Source: Amaricoccus sp047275745 (lineage in GTDB: Bacteria; Pseudomonadota; Alphaproteobacteria; Rhodobacterales; Rhodobacteraceae). Taken from it: 46,742 nt of DNA. Each line of letters opens with the position of its first letter. The stretch's first letter is position 1. The notes below the pieces were generated by a model. It made no database searches. It worked only from the letters and a program-made list of their open reading frames with translations, and was not told the origin of the DNA. The stretch is from contig NZ_JBKQWU010000026.1 in assembly GCF_047275745.1 (NCBI RefSeq), forward strand, positions 1 to 46,742, given 5' to 3'. Positions 33,783 to 41,821 of this stretch are shown one piece after another. Position numbers and translations under genes: made by a program.

Positions 33783-34856
33783 TCACGCCCCCCGCGCCGA
33801 TCGCGCGATTTCCGCGATCGCCCGCACGGTCGCTGTCACCTCCTCGGCGGTGTTGTAGACATTCGGCGTGATCCGGATGCCGATGGAATCGCCGAGCGCA
33901 TGCCCGGCCAAAGGTTCGTCGGTTTCGGGGGTCAGTACCTTGACCACGATATCTCGCCGGCCGAGTTCCGCCCTCAGCCGCTGGAGGCAGGCGGCTGGGA
34001 CGATCAGCGAGCAGGTCGCGGTTCGGGGTTCCGCGCGGAGCATGACGCCGAGCCCGCGCTCCGTCGCCTCCTCCCAGGCGCGCGTGGCGAGCAGGCGGCC
34101 CCGCGTGCCAACACGGTCGATCCCGATTTCCAGCGCGGCGCGGATCGCCTCGCCCGCGCCGAGCCGCAGCGCGAGATTGGCGTCGGTCGGCGCCAGCGCC
34201 GAGGCGCGGAACCGCTCCGGCAGCCGCGGGCTGGTCCAGAACAGCGCCGTGGATCGCGGACCGCGCAGCCGCTTGCGACAGGTCGCGACCAGCGCGTCGC
34301 AGCCGATCCGCGTCACGTCGGTCGGCACCTGTCCGATCGACTGGGCCGCGTCGATGACATAGAGGCAGGAGGCCGGGCGCGCCAGCTGGCCGATGCGTTC
34401 GACCGGATAGCGCAGCCCCTCGACGCTGGTCACGGCGGGAACGAAGATCGCCGCGACATCCTCGTCGATCCGCGCGGCCCAGGGCGTCAGATCCGGCTCA
34501 TCGGGGTCGAGATCGGGGAGGCGTTCGACCACCGCGCCGGACCGCTCCGCGAGCCGCCGCAGCGCCAGGACATTGTCGCCCCATTCATGCGGTGCGACCA
34601 GAAGGCGACCGCCACGCGGATCGAGTCGCGAAACGATCTCCGCCCAGGCGGTGGAGGTCGTCGCGCTCCAGCCGATATCCGCCGCCTCGGCGCCCAGCAT
34701 CCGCGCGGCGTCGCCGGTGATCTCGGCGAGTTCGCCCGCGACCCGGTGCGCGGCCTCCGGCGCGCCGACCTCCTGTTCGAGCCGCAGATGCGCGATCATG
34801 CGCTCGAGGGTGGCATTCGATGGCAGGCCGTGGCCGCCCGAGTTCAGGTAGATCAT
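33783..34856 (-). CDS. Class V aminotransferase (EgtE/isopenicillin epimerase-like PLP enzyme)
   Basis: A 357-residue fold-type I PLP enzyme. Asp169 in YVIDAAQSIGQ would pair with the PLP pyridine nitrogen, and Lys195 in CRKRLRGPRSTALFW is the Schiff-base lysine in the family RKxLRGPRG-type motif. This subgroup includes cysteine desulfurase-like enzymes and the ergothioneine C-S lyase EgtE. No other ergothioneine gene (egtB, egtD) is in the window, so that role is not supported. It lies 75 nt after the RbsD/FucU gene on the same strand and may be cotranscribed. The ribosome-binding site is weak. Confidence 0.75.
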   Translation of the reverse strand: MIYLNSGGHGLPSNATLERMIAHLRLEQEVGAPEAAHRVAGELAEITGDAARMLGAEAADIGWSATTSTAWAEIVSRLDPRGGRLLVAPHEWGDNVLALRRLAERSGAVVERLPDLDPDEPDLTPWAARIDEDVAAIFVPAVTSVEGLRYPVERIGQLARPASCLYVIDAAQSIGQVPTDVTRIGCDALVATCRKRLRGPRSTALFWTSPRLPERFRASALAPTDANLALRLGAGEAIRAALEIGIDRVGTRGRLLATRAWEEATERGLGVMLRAEPRTATCSLIVPAACLQRLRAELGRRDIVVKVLTPETDEPLAGHALGDSIGIRITPNVYNTAEEVTATVRAIAEIARSARGA

Positions 34857-34931
34857 GCCTCAGTCGTTCCCGCGCGCATGGCGCGCTTCTGGTTGATGCC
34901 TTGAGTCACTCCCCGTTCCTGTCGCCATTGG

Positions 34932-35369
34932 TCACTTGGGCGCGACAATGCCCTTCCGCAGGATGAAGTTGGCGTAGATCCGCGTCTCCACGGTCGCGAG
35001 GATCGCGAAGCTCCGTTTCGACCGCGCATAGAAGTCGAACCGCTCCAGCGCCGCGGGCCGGATTCCCTCTGGCTCGAAGAGCGGCAGGGCCTCGCGCACG
35101 GCCTCGGGCACCTGCTCCGGGTCGCCCACCACCTGCATGGTGAGGACCGGATCGGGCTCGAAATCGTCCAGCGGCAGGAGCGAGAGTACGGCGCGGACCG
35201 CGCGCACGGCGTCGCAGTCGATCCGGAGCGGGCGGCCGAGCACGGTCTCCCGCGCCACCGAGGCGGCGGGGAAATTCGCATCGACGATGCTGATCTCGTC
35301 GCCGTGTCCCATGTCGGCGAGCGTCTTCAGGAGATCCGGACCGAGCAGCGGATCAATTCCCTTCAGCAT
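34932..35369 (-). CDS. RbsD/FucU-family sugar mutarotase
   Basis: A 145-residue protein of the FucU/RbsD fold, which interconverts sugar anomers (fucose, ribose). The opening MLKGIDPLLGPDLLKTLADMGHGDEISIVDANFPA is highly characteristic, with catalytic His22 and nearby Asp24. The C-terminal FDFYARSKRSFAILATVETR and YANFILRKG also fit. FucU is more likely than RbsD from the GIDPLL start and length. GGGAGG lies about 6 nt before ATG 35369, and the longer in-frame extension was discarded. No fucose genes are nearby, so the physiological sugar may be one of the uronates handled next door. Confidence 0.87.
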   Translation of the reverse strand: MLKGIDPLLGPDLLKTLADMGHGDEISIVDANFPAASVARETVLGRPLRIDCDAVRAVRAVLSLLPLDDFEPDPVLTMQVVGDPEQVPEAVREALPLFEPEGIRPAALERFDFYARSKRSFAILATVETRIYANFILRKGIVAPK

Positions 35370-35542
35370 CGGCGCCTCCCCCGGTTGCCATCCAGACGAT
35401 CCTAGGCACGGATCGGGGTGTGCGAAAGGGGGCAAGCCATGCGCGATCGACGCCGTGATCGGCGGCGGATCACCGAGCCCGGCGATCCGGAGCGACACTC
35501 CCGGGGCCGCGCGCACCGCGGAAAGCGCGGGGGATGGAATGG

Positions 35543-36247
35543 TCAGCCCGCGAAGACGCTCGGCTGCTCGATCCGCACCCGGGCGATGATCTCCCGGATG
35601 CGGCCCAGATGCTCGCGGATCGCATCCGCCGCCGCTTCGGGATCGCGCGCGCGGAGCGCCTTCATGATCACGCGGTGCTCGGCAAGCGCGGTGTCGGAGC
35701 CGTAGCTGAGGCTCAGATAGCGCGCCCGGTCCATGTGCCCCTTGTTCTCCTTGACCAGCGCCCAGACGAAGTCGAGTCCCGCGAAGGCGCAGATGTCGCG
35801 GTGGAAATCGTCGTCGAGCGCGTGGAAGGCCGACCGATCCCCCGCCGCCACCGCCTCCGCCTGACGCTCGACCAAGACATCGAGCGCGGCGAGGCTCGCC
35901 TCGTTCAGCCGCTCCGCCGCGACCCGGACGCAGGCCTCCTCGAGCGCGGTGCGGATGAAATGCGCCCGGAGCACCGCCTCTTCCGACAGCGGCGTGACGG
36001 TGGTCGCGCGCTGGGGGCGGATCTGGATGAAGCCGGTCTGCGACAAGCGGAAGAAGGCATCGCGCACCGGTTGCCGCGAAACACCCATCTGGGCCGCCAC
36101 CTCGGCCTCGGAAAGCTTCGCACCCGGCGGCAGCGTCAGGTCCACCACCCGCTCGTAGAGAACGTCGAATATCTGGTCGGTGACGGTTCGGGTCCGGAGC
36201 TCTCCGAGCGGCGGCAACGTGGCGATCCCGGTTTCATGCGCGGCCAT
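35543..36247 (-). CDS. GntR/FCD regulator, likely of the hexuronate operon
   Basis: A protein of about 234 residues with an N-terminal winged helix (about 18-82; TVTDQIFDVLYERVVDLTLPPGAKL, AQMGVSRQPVRDAFFRLSQTGFI) and an FCD domain. FCD metal histidines are in DDDFHRDICAF and AEHRVIM, with REHLGRI near the end. This is the UxuR/ExuR/LldR-type layout. It is divergent from uxaC and so probably represses the uronate operon in response to a hexuronate intermediate. The start is taken at 36247; an in-frame ATG at 36286 would put the coding region through the uxaC promoter and is less attractive. Neither has a strong ribosome-binding site. Confidence 0.85.
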   Translation of the reverse strand: MAAHETGIATLPPLGELRTRTVTDQIFDVLYERVVDLTLPPGAKLSEAEVAAQMGVSRQPVRDAFFRLSQTGFIQIRPQRATTVTPLSEEAVLRAHFIRTALEEACVRVAAERLNEASLAALDVLVERQAEAVAAGDRSAFHALDDDFHRDICAFAGLDFVWALVKENKGHMDRARYLSLSYGSDTALAEHRVIMKALRARDPEAAADAIREHLGRIREIIARVRIEQPSVFAG

Positions 36248-36262
36248 CGGAGCAACCCCGTG

Positions 36263-36297
36263 TTGACGTAACTTGAAAACTAGCATATTAGCAGTTT
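36263..36297 (+). promoter_or_regulatory. uxaC operon promoter with overlapping symmetric site
   Basis: TTGACG (36263-36268), a 17-nt spacer and TATTAG (36286-36291) form a credible sigma-70-type promoter reading toward uxaC. AAACT (36277-36281) and AGTTT (36293-36297) are inverted arms overlapping the -10 element, as expected for a GntR/FCD repressor site. The functional assignment is inferred from sequence and the divergent regulator. Confidence 0.5.
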
Positions 36298-36336
36298 AGA
36301 AATGAATCAAGTGGCGAGAATGGGAGGAATTGACGC

Positions 36337-37746
36337 ATGCCCCTGCTGGACGAAGACCGGCTGTTCCCGATCGAGGGTCGCGCCCGTGATCTGGCGCGCG
36401 CGCTCTACGGCGAAGTTCGCGACCTGCCGATCATCAGCCCGCATGGACATACCGATCCCCGCTGGTACGCGCTCGACGAGCCCTTCCCCGATCCGGCGCA
36501 GCTGATCGTCACGCCCGATCACTACGTCTTCCGCATGCTCTGTTCGCAGGGCGTGAAGCTCGAGGCGCTCGGCGTGCCGCGCGCCGATGGCGGCGAGACG
36601 GAGACCGACGGGCGCGCGATCTGGCGGATCTTCGCGGAACACTACTATCTGTTCCGCGCCACCCCCTCGCGGATGTGGCTCGACCACAGCTTCCAGCATG
36701 TCTTCGGCATCGACCGGCCGCTCGGCCCCGAGACGGCGGACTGGTACTACGACCATATCGCCGATTGCCTGGCGAAGCCGGAGTTCCGGCCGCGGGCGCT
36801 CTTCGAGCGGTTCAACATCGAGGCCATCTCGACGACGGAACCCGCGACCGACGAGCTGAAATGGCATCGGATGATCCGCGACTCCGGCTGGTCGGGGGGA
36901 AAGGTCGTCACCGCCTATCGGCCCGACGGCGTGGTTGACCCCGAGATGGCGGGCTTCGCCGGGAACGTCGCGCTCATGGGTGAGCAGACGGGCTTCGATA
37001 CCACGACCTGGGACGGCTATCTCGACGCGCACCGGGCACGGCGGGCCTATTTCAAGGAATTCGGCGCGACCTCCTCCGACCACGGCCATATCTCCGCCCG
37101 GACCGAGGACCTGCCGCGTGCGGAAGCCGCCGCGCTCTTCGAGAAGGCGCTCCGGGGTGAATGCTCGGCGGAGGAGGCGGATGCCTTCCGCGGCCAGATG
37201 CTGACCGAGATGGCGCGGATGAGCCTCGACGACGGGCTGGTGCTGCAGATCCACCCCGGCGCGCGCCGCAACCATTCCGAACCGATGATGGCGATGTTCG
37301 GGCGCGACAAGGGTTTCGACATCCCCGGCCGCACCGATTACGTCGCGGCGCTGCGCCCGCTCCTGAACGCGGTCGGCACCGAGCCGGATCTGACGGTGAT
37401 CCTCTTCACCCTCGACGAGACGTCCTATTCACGCGAACTGGCACCGCTCGCCGGCGTCTATCCCTGCCTCAGACTCGGGCCGCCCTGGTGGTTCCACGAC
37501 AGCGCCGAGGGGATGCGCCGCTTCCGCGAGACGGCGACCGAGACCGCCGGTTTCTACAACACCGTCGGCTTCAACGACGACACCCGCGCCTTCTGCTCGA
37601 TCCCCGCGCGCCACGATGTCGCCCGCCGGGTCGATTGCGCCTTCCTCGCGACGGCCGTCCTGACCGGGCGGCTCGACGAGGCGGAGGCGCCGGAACTGGC
37701 GCGCGATCTGGCCTATGGTCTCGCGAAGAAAGCCTACAAACTCTGA
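36337..37746 (+). CDS. uxaC: Uronate isomerase (glucuronate/galacturonate isomerase)
   Basis: A 469-residue amidohydrolase-fold isomerase. It converts D-glucuronate to D-fructuronate and D-galacturonate to D-tagaturonate. The metal motif ISPHGHTDPRWYA has His36 and His38. Other UxaC blocks are LCSQGVKLEALG, FNIEAISTTEPATDELKWHR, LQIHPGARRNHS, LGPPWWFHDS and GFYNTVGFNDDTRAFCSIPARHDV. The length is standard. GGGAGGA precedes the ATG by about 8 nt. It is the first gene of the nine-gene uronate operon. Confidence 0.96.
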   Translation: MPLLDEDRLFPIEGRARDLARALYGEVRDLPIISPHGHTDPRWYALDEPFPDPAQLIVTPDHYVFRMLCSQGVKLEALGVPRADGGETETDGRAIWRIFAEHYYLFRATPSRMWLDHSFQHVFGIDRPLGPETADWYYDHIADCLAKPEFRPRALFERFNIEAISTTEPATDELKWHRMIRDSGWSGGKVVTAYRPDGVVDPEMAGFAGNVALMGEQTGFDTTTWDGYLDAHRARRAYFKEFGATSSDHGHISARTEDLPRAEAAALFEKALRGECSAEEADAFRGQMLTEMARMSLDDGLVLQIHPGARRNHSEPMMAMFGRDKGFDIPGRTDYVAALRPLLNAVGTEPDLTVILFTLDETSYSRELAPLAGVYPCLRLGPPWWFHDSAEGMRRFRETATETAGFYNTVGFNDDTRAFCSIPARHDVARRVDCAFLATAVLTGRLDEAEAPELARDLAYGLAKKAYKL

Positions 37747-37768
37747 AGTTTCGTAACGGGAGGATAAG

Positions 37769-38755
37769 ATGAAATTTTTCAAACCCACCCTCGCGGCCCT
37801 GCTCGCCTCGGCCGCCCTCGTATCCGCGGCCTCGGCCCAGGAGTGCGAGACGACGCTGCGCTCGTCCGACACCCATCCCGACGGCTATCCGACCGTCGAG
37901 GGCGTGAAGGCGATGGCCGAGGAGGTCAAGGAGAAGACCGGCGGCCGGATCTGCATCGAGGTCTTCCCCTCGTCGCAGCTCGGCGAGGAGAAGGACACGA
38001 TCGAACAGACGCAGTTCGGCGTCATCGACATGGTCCGCGCCTCCTTCGGCACGTTCAACGACATCGTGCCGGAAACGCAGATCTTCTCGCTGCCCTATCT
38101 CTTCCGCTCCAGCGAGCACATGTACACCGTCATGGACGGCCCGATCGGCGAGGAACTCGCCGCGACCTTCGAACAGTATGACCTGATCGCGCTGGCCTAT
38201 TACGACGGGGGCGCGCGCAGCTTCTACAATTCGCAGAAGCCGATCGAGTCGATCGACGACCTCGCCGGCATGAAGTTCCGCGTGATGCAGAACGATGTTT
38301 TCGTGGACATGATGTCGGCGCTCGGCGCCAACGCGACGCCGATGCCCTATGGCGAGGTCTATTCCTCGATCCAGACCGGCGTCATCGACGGTGCCGAGAA
38401 CAACTATCCGAGCTTCGACAGCTCCGGCCACGCCGAGGTCGCGAAGTATTTCACGCTCGACGAGCACCTGATGGTTCCCGAACTGGTCGCCATCTCCAAG
38501 GTGACCTGGGACAACATGACCCCCGAGGATCAGGCGGTCCTGCGCGAAGCGGCGAAGAACTCCGCCGTCACCGAGCGCGAGCTCTGGGCCGCGCAGGAGA
38601 AGGCCTCCGAGGAGAAGGTCGTCGCGGCGGGCGTCGAGATCGTCAAGGAGATCGACAAAACGCCGTTCATCGAGGCCATGACCCCGGTCTACGAGAAATA
38701 CGTGACCACGCCCGAGGCGAAGGATCTCGTCGACCGCATCCAGGCGACCGAGTGA
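37769..38755 (+). CDS. TRAP transporter solute-binding protein (DctP family), probable uronate binder
   Basis: A 328-residue periplasmic protein with a Sec signal peptide (to about residue 23, SAASA). Mature DctP motifs are SDTHPDGYPTVEG, FPSSQLGEEKDTIEQTQFGVIDM, DDLAGMKFRVMQNDVF with the arginine that grips substrate carboxylates, and VIDGAENNYPSF. The gene starts 22 nt after uxaC and precedes the DctQ and DctM genes, so a glucuronate or galacturonate ligand is likely. A strong hairpin follows directly, as after the other binding-protein gene in this window. Confidence 0.92.
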   Translation: MKFFKPTLAALLASAALVSAASAQECETTLRSSDTHPDGYPTVEGVKAMAEEVKEKTGGRICIEVFPSSQLGEEKDTIEQTQFGVIDMVRASFGTFNDIVPETQIFSLPYLFRSSEHMYTVMDGPIGEELAATFEQYDLIALAYYDGGARSFYNSQKPIESIDDLAGMKFRVMQNDVFVDMMSALGANATPMPYGEVYSSIQTGVIDGAENNYPSFDSSGHAEVAKYFTLDEHLMVPELVAISKVTWDNMTPEDQAVLREAAKNSAVTERELWAAQEKASEEKVVAAGVEIVKEIDKTPFIEAMTPVYEKYVTTPEAKDLVDRIQATE

Positions 38756-38763
38756 CGCCGCCG

Positions 38764-38792
38764 GCCGTCCGCGGGGGTGTCTCGCGGACGGC
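38764..38792 (+). other. Hairpin after the TRAP binding-protein gene
   Basis: A perfect 10-bp stem, GCCGTCCGCG/CGCGGACGGC, with a 9-nt loop starts 8 nt after the dctP stop and is followed by a pyrimidine-rich stretch (TCCCCTTCTTCCC). It would favour accumulation of the upstream message or partial termination, keeping the permease less abundant than the binding protein. Confidence 0.6.
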
Positions 38793-38820
38793 TCCCCTTC
38801 TTCCCGAATGGAGGCGCTAG

Positions 38821-39423
38821 ATGCGCGACGGATTGAATAAGCTCGCCGACACGACCGGCCTGATCGCCCGTGCCGGCCTCTGGATCGCGGGGATCGGCCT
38901 CGTGCTGATGACCGCCTTCGTCTTCGCGCAGGTCGTCTACCGCTATGTGCTGGGGACCAGCCTGTTCTGGGCCGAGCCCGCCAGCGTCATGCTGATGGGA
39001 TGGTTCATCTTCATCGGCGCCGCGGTCGGGGTGAAGGAAGGCTATCACCTCTCCTTCGATGTCGGCCTCATGGTCATGCCCGAAAGCTGGCGCCCGTGGT
39101 TCCACAGCCTGTCGGACCTCGTCGTCGTCGCCTTCGGCTTCGGCATGGCCTGGTACGGCGCGCAACTCGCGGCGAAGGCGGCGAGCGGGGTGATCCCCGG
39201 CCTCGGCATCTCCCGCGTCTGGGATTTCGCGCCCCTGATCGGCGGGGGCATCCTGCTCATTCTCTTCTCGATCGAACGCATCCTGCGCCGCTCGGCCGGG
39301 CTCAAGACCGCGCGCTTCGGCGATACCGACGACGAGGCCGGCGGCGAGGTCGACGGACAACACCATTCCCACAGCATCGGCGGCGAGGCGCTGCCCGACA
39401 TGCCCGACGAGAACAGGAAGTAG
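38821..39423 (+). CDS. TRAP transporter small membrane subunit (DctQ family)
   Basis: A 200-residue protein with four predicted helices: one begins near residue 18, and the DctQ-type FAQVVYRYVLGTSLFWAEP follows, then LMGWFIFIGAAVGVKEGYHLSFD. This is the small subunit that supports the DctM channel. The C-terminal tail beyond about residue 165 is soluble and His-rich (GQHHSHSIGGEA), which is longer than in many relatives. GGAGG precedes the ATG at 6 nt. It lies between the binding-protein and large-subunit genes of the same TRAP system. Confidence 0.88.
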   Translation: MRDGLNKLADTTGLIARAGLWIAGIGLVLMTAFVFAQVVYRYVLGTSLFWAEPASVMLMGWFIFIGAAVGVKEGYHLSFDVGLMVMPESWRPWFHSLSDLVVVAFGFGMAWYGAQLAAKAASGVIPGLGISRVWDFAPLIGGGILLILFSIERILRRSAGLKTARFGDTDDEAGGEVDGQHHSHSIGGEALPDMPDENRK

Positions 39424-39427
39424 ATCG

Positions 39428-40708
39428 ATGGAATACTGGATTCTGTTCGGAAGCTTCGCCTTCCTGCTCCTGATCGGCACGCCCGTCGCCTTCTGCCTCG
39501 GCGCGGCCAGTTTCTTCACCGTGCTCTATCTCGGCCTGCCGCCGGTCGTCGTGTTCCAGCGGCTCAATTCCGGCATCTCGGTCTTCGCCCTGATGGCGAT
39601 CCCCTTCTTCATCTATTCGGGCGACCTGATGGTGCGCGGCGACATCGCGCGAAGACTCGTGGCATTGGCAGGCGCGCTCGTGGGTCACCTGCGCGGCGGC
39701 CTCGGCCAGGTGAACATCATGGCCTCGCTCATGTTCGGCGGCGTCTCCGGTTCGGCCGCGGCCGATGCCAGCGCGGTCGGCGGCCTCATGGTGCCGCAGA
39801 TGAAGCGCAAGGGCTATGACGTCGATTACGCGGTCAACATCACCGTGGTGAGCTCGATCATCGCGCTGATGATCCCGCCCTCGCACAACATGATCATCTA
39901 TTCGATCGCCGCCGGCGGAAGGCTCTCGATCGCCGATCTCTTCACCGCCGGCATCATCCCGGGCCTCCTGCTCGCGGTCCTGCTCATGGTGGCCGCCTGG
40001 TATGTCGCGAAGCAGCGCGGTTACCCGACCGAGCCCTTCCCCGGCCTTCGGATGATGGGACATCTCTTCGTCTCGGCGCTGCCCGGCCTCATCCTGATCG
40101 CGATCATCTTCGGCGGCGTGCGCTCCGGCGTGTTCACCGCGTCGGAATCCTCGAATATCGCGGTCGTCTACGCGCTGCTCGTCACCGCGCTCGTCTATCG
40201 CAGCCTGCCCTGGGGCGAATTCGTCGAGGCGACCAAGGCCGCGGTCCGCACCACCGCGATGGTGCTCCTCGTGATCGGCTGCGCCGCCTGTTTCGGCTGG
40301 CTGCTCGCCTATCTCAAGGTGCCAGCGCAGCTCGTCGAACTCCTGCAGAACGTCTCGGACAATCCGCTCGTCATCCTGCTGCTCATGAACGTGATCCTGC
40401 TGATCCTCGGCACCTTCATGGACATGTCGCCGCTCATCGTCATCACCACGCCGATCTTCCTGCCGGTGGCGATGGCCTTCGGCGTCGATCCGGTGCATTT
40501 CGGGGTGATCCTGGTCCTGAACCTCGGCATCGGGCTTTGCACGCCGCCCGTGGGCGCGGTGCTCTTCGTCGGCTGCGCGGTCGGGCGGATCTCGATCTGG
40601 ACGGCGATGCGGACGATCTGGCCCTTCTACGGCGCGGCCTTCGCGGCGCTGATGCTGGTGACCTACATCCCCGCCCTCTCCCTCTGGCTGCCCGCGGTGT
40701 TCAAATGA
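39428..40708 (+). CDS. TRAP transporter large permease subunit (DctM family)
   Basis: A 426-residue channel subunit with about 12 helices. Family features are FRMM-like central loops, NSGISVFALMAIPFFIYSGDLM, MFGGVSGSAAADASAVGGLMVPQM, IALMIPPSHNMIIYS and LGIGLCTPPVGAVLFVGCAV. With DctP and DctQ it forms a sodium-driven importer, probably for uronates. It starts 4 nt after dctQ and its stop overlaps the kdgF start in ATGA, indicating translational coupling into the catabolic genes. Confidence 0.94.
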   Translation: MEYWILFGSFAFLLLIGTPVAFCLGAASFFTVLYLGLPPVVVFQRLNSGISVFALMAIPFFIYSGDLMVRGDIARRLVALAGALVGHLRGGLGQVNIMASLMFGGVSGSAAADASAVGGLMVPQMKRKGYDVDYAVNITVVSSIIALMIPPSHNMIIYSIAAGGRLSIADLFTAGIIPGLLLAVLLMVAAWYVAKQRGYPTEPFPGLRMMGHLFVSALPGLILIAIIFGGVRSGVFTASESSNIAVVYALLVTALVYRSLPWGEFVEATKAAVRTTAMVLLVIGCAACFGWLLAYLKVPAQLVELLQNVSDNPLVILLLMNVILLILGTFMDMSPLIVITTPIFLPVAMAFGVDPVHFGVILVLNLGIGLCTPPVGAVLFVGCAVGRISIWTAMRTIWPFYGAAFAALMLVTYIPALSLWLPAVFK

Positions 40709-40986
40709 GCGACCCGATCCGTACCGTCCTCGCGCATTCGCCCGAACTCATGGTCGTCCGCTTCGCCTTCGCGGCGGGCGACCAGGGCGCGCTCCACAGC
40801 CACCCGCATGTGCAGTCCACCTATGTCCGCTCAGGCCAGTTCCGCTTCACCATGGACGGCCGCGAGTTCGAGGTCGGACCGGGGGATGCCTTCGTGATCC
40901 CCTCGGGCACCGAACACGGCTGCGTCTGCCTCGAGGCGGGGGAGCTGATCGACAGCTTCACCCCCCGCCGCGACGACTTTCTATAG
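40705..40986 (+). CDS. kdgF: Cupin, KdgF-like unsaturated uronate linearising enzyme
   Basis: A 93-residue single-domain cupin. Metal-binding residues appear in LHSHPHVQSTYV (His31, His33, His35, Gln37) and GTEHGCVC (His71). The C-terminal LIDSFTPRRDDFL closely matches the KdgF signature. KdgF opens 4,5-unsaturated galacturonate released by pectate or alginate lyases to 5-keto-4-deoxyuronate. It overlaps dctM by 4 nt (ATGA), has no separate ribosome-binding site, and lies directly before kduI, the next enzyme in the pathway. Confidence 0.85.
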   Translation: MSDPIRTVLAHSPELMVVRFAFAAGDQGALHSHPHVQSTYVRSGQFRFTMDGREFEVGPGDAFVIPSGTEHGCVCLEAGELIDSFTPRRDDFL

Positions 40987-40996
40987 GAGTACCCTC

Positions 40997-41821
40997 ATGA
41001 CCCATGTCGAAACCCGCCACGCGACCCATCCCGACCACGTGAAGGCGATGGATACGGAGACGCTGCGCCGGCATTTCCTGACCGAGGGCATGTTCGCCGA
41101 TGGCGAGATCCGGCTGGTCTACACGCATTACGACCGGTTCGTGCTGGGCGGCGCGGTCCCGAACGGCGGAGCGCTCACGCTCGACAGGATCGAGGAAACC
41201 AAGACGCCGAGCTTTCTCGACCGCCGCGAGATGGGCATCGTCAACATCGGCGACACCGGCCGGGTGGAGGCCGCGGGCCAGGGCTGGGACATGCAGAAGG
41301 GCGACGTGCTCTATCTCGGGATGGGCTCGGGCGCGGTGACCTTCTCCGGGGGGGGCCGCTTCTACATCACCTCGGCGCCCGCGCACCGCGAACTACCCTG
41401 CCGCCTCGTCACCGTCGGCGAGGCGAAGGAGGTGAAACTCGGCTCGGTTGACACCTCGAACAAGCGCACGATCCGGCAGTTCATCCATCCGCTGGTGATG
41501 GAAAGCTGCCAGCTCGTGCTCGGCTACACCTCGCTCGAGGACGGGTCGGTCTGGAACACCATGCCCGCCCATGTCCATGACCGGCGGATGGAAGCCTATC
41601 TCTACCACGGCATGGCGCCGGAATCGCGCGTGCTGCATCTGATGGGCGAGCCGACCGAGACGCGGCATATCTTCGTCGCCAACGAGCAGGCGGTGATCTC
41701 GCCCACATGGTCGGTCCACGCCGGCGCGGGGATCGGGGAATACACCTTCATCTGGGCGATGGCGGGCGACAACGTCGATTACACCGACATGGAATTCGTC
41801 CAGCCGGAGGAGCTGCGATGA
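40997..41821 (+). CDS. kduI: 5-dehydro-4-deoxy-D-glucuronate isomerase
   Basis: A 274-residue cupin-type zinc enzyme that isomerises 5-keto-4-deoxyuronate to 2,5-diketo-3-deoxygluconate. KduI blocks are TRHATHPDHVKAMDTE at the start, GRVEAAGQGWDMQKGDVLYLGMG, SCQLVLGYTSLEDGSVWNTMPAHVHDRRMEAYLY with the zinc His/Glu residues, and SPTWSVHAGAGI with the final histidine. GGAGT precedes the ATG. The stop overlaps the kduD start in ATGA. The length agrees with the family. Confidence 0.96.
   Translation: MTHVETRHATHPDHVKAMDTETLRRHFLTEGMFADGEIRLVYTHYDRFVLGGAVPNGGALTLDRIEETKTPSFLDRREMGIVNIGDTGRVEAAGQGWDMQKGDVLYLGMGSGAVTFSGGGRFYITSAPAHRELPCRLVTVGEAKEVKLGSVDTSNKRTIRQFIHPLVMESCQLVLGYTSLEDGSVWNTMPAHVHDRRMEAYLYHGMAPESRVLHLMGEPTETRHIFVANEQAVISPTWSVHAGAGIGEYTFIWAMAGDNVDYTDMEFVQPEELR

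Noticed and set aside
33783..34856. Ergothioneine biosynthesis (EgtE) assignment
   Set aside because: Lys195 and the RKxLRGPR-type motif fit the subgroup, but no egtB or egtD is present in the window, so only the broad family is claimed.
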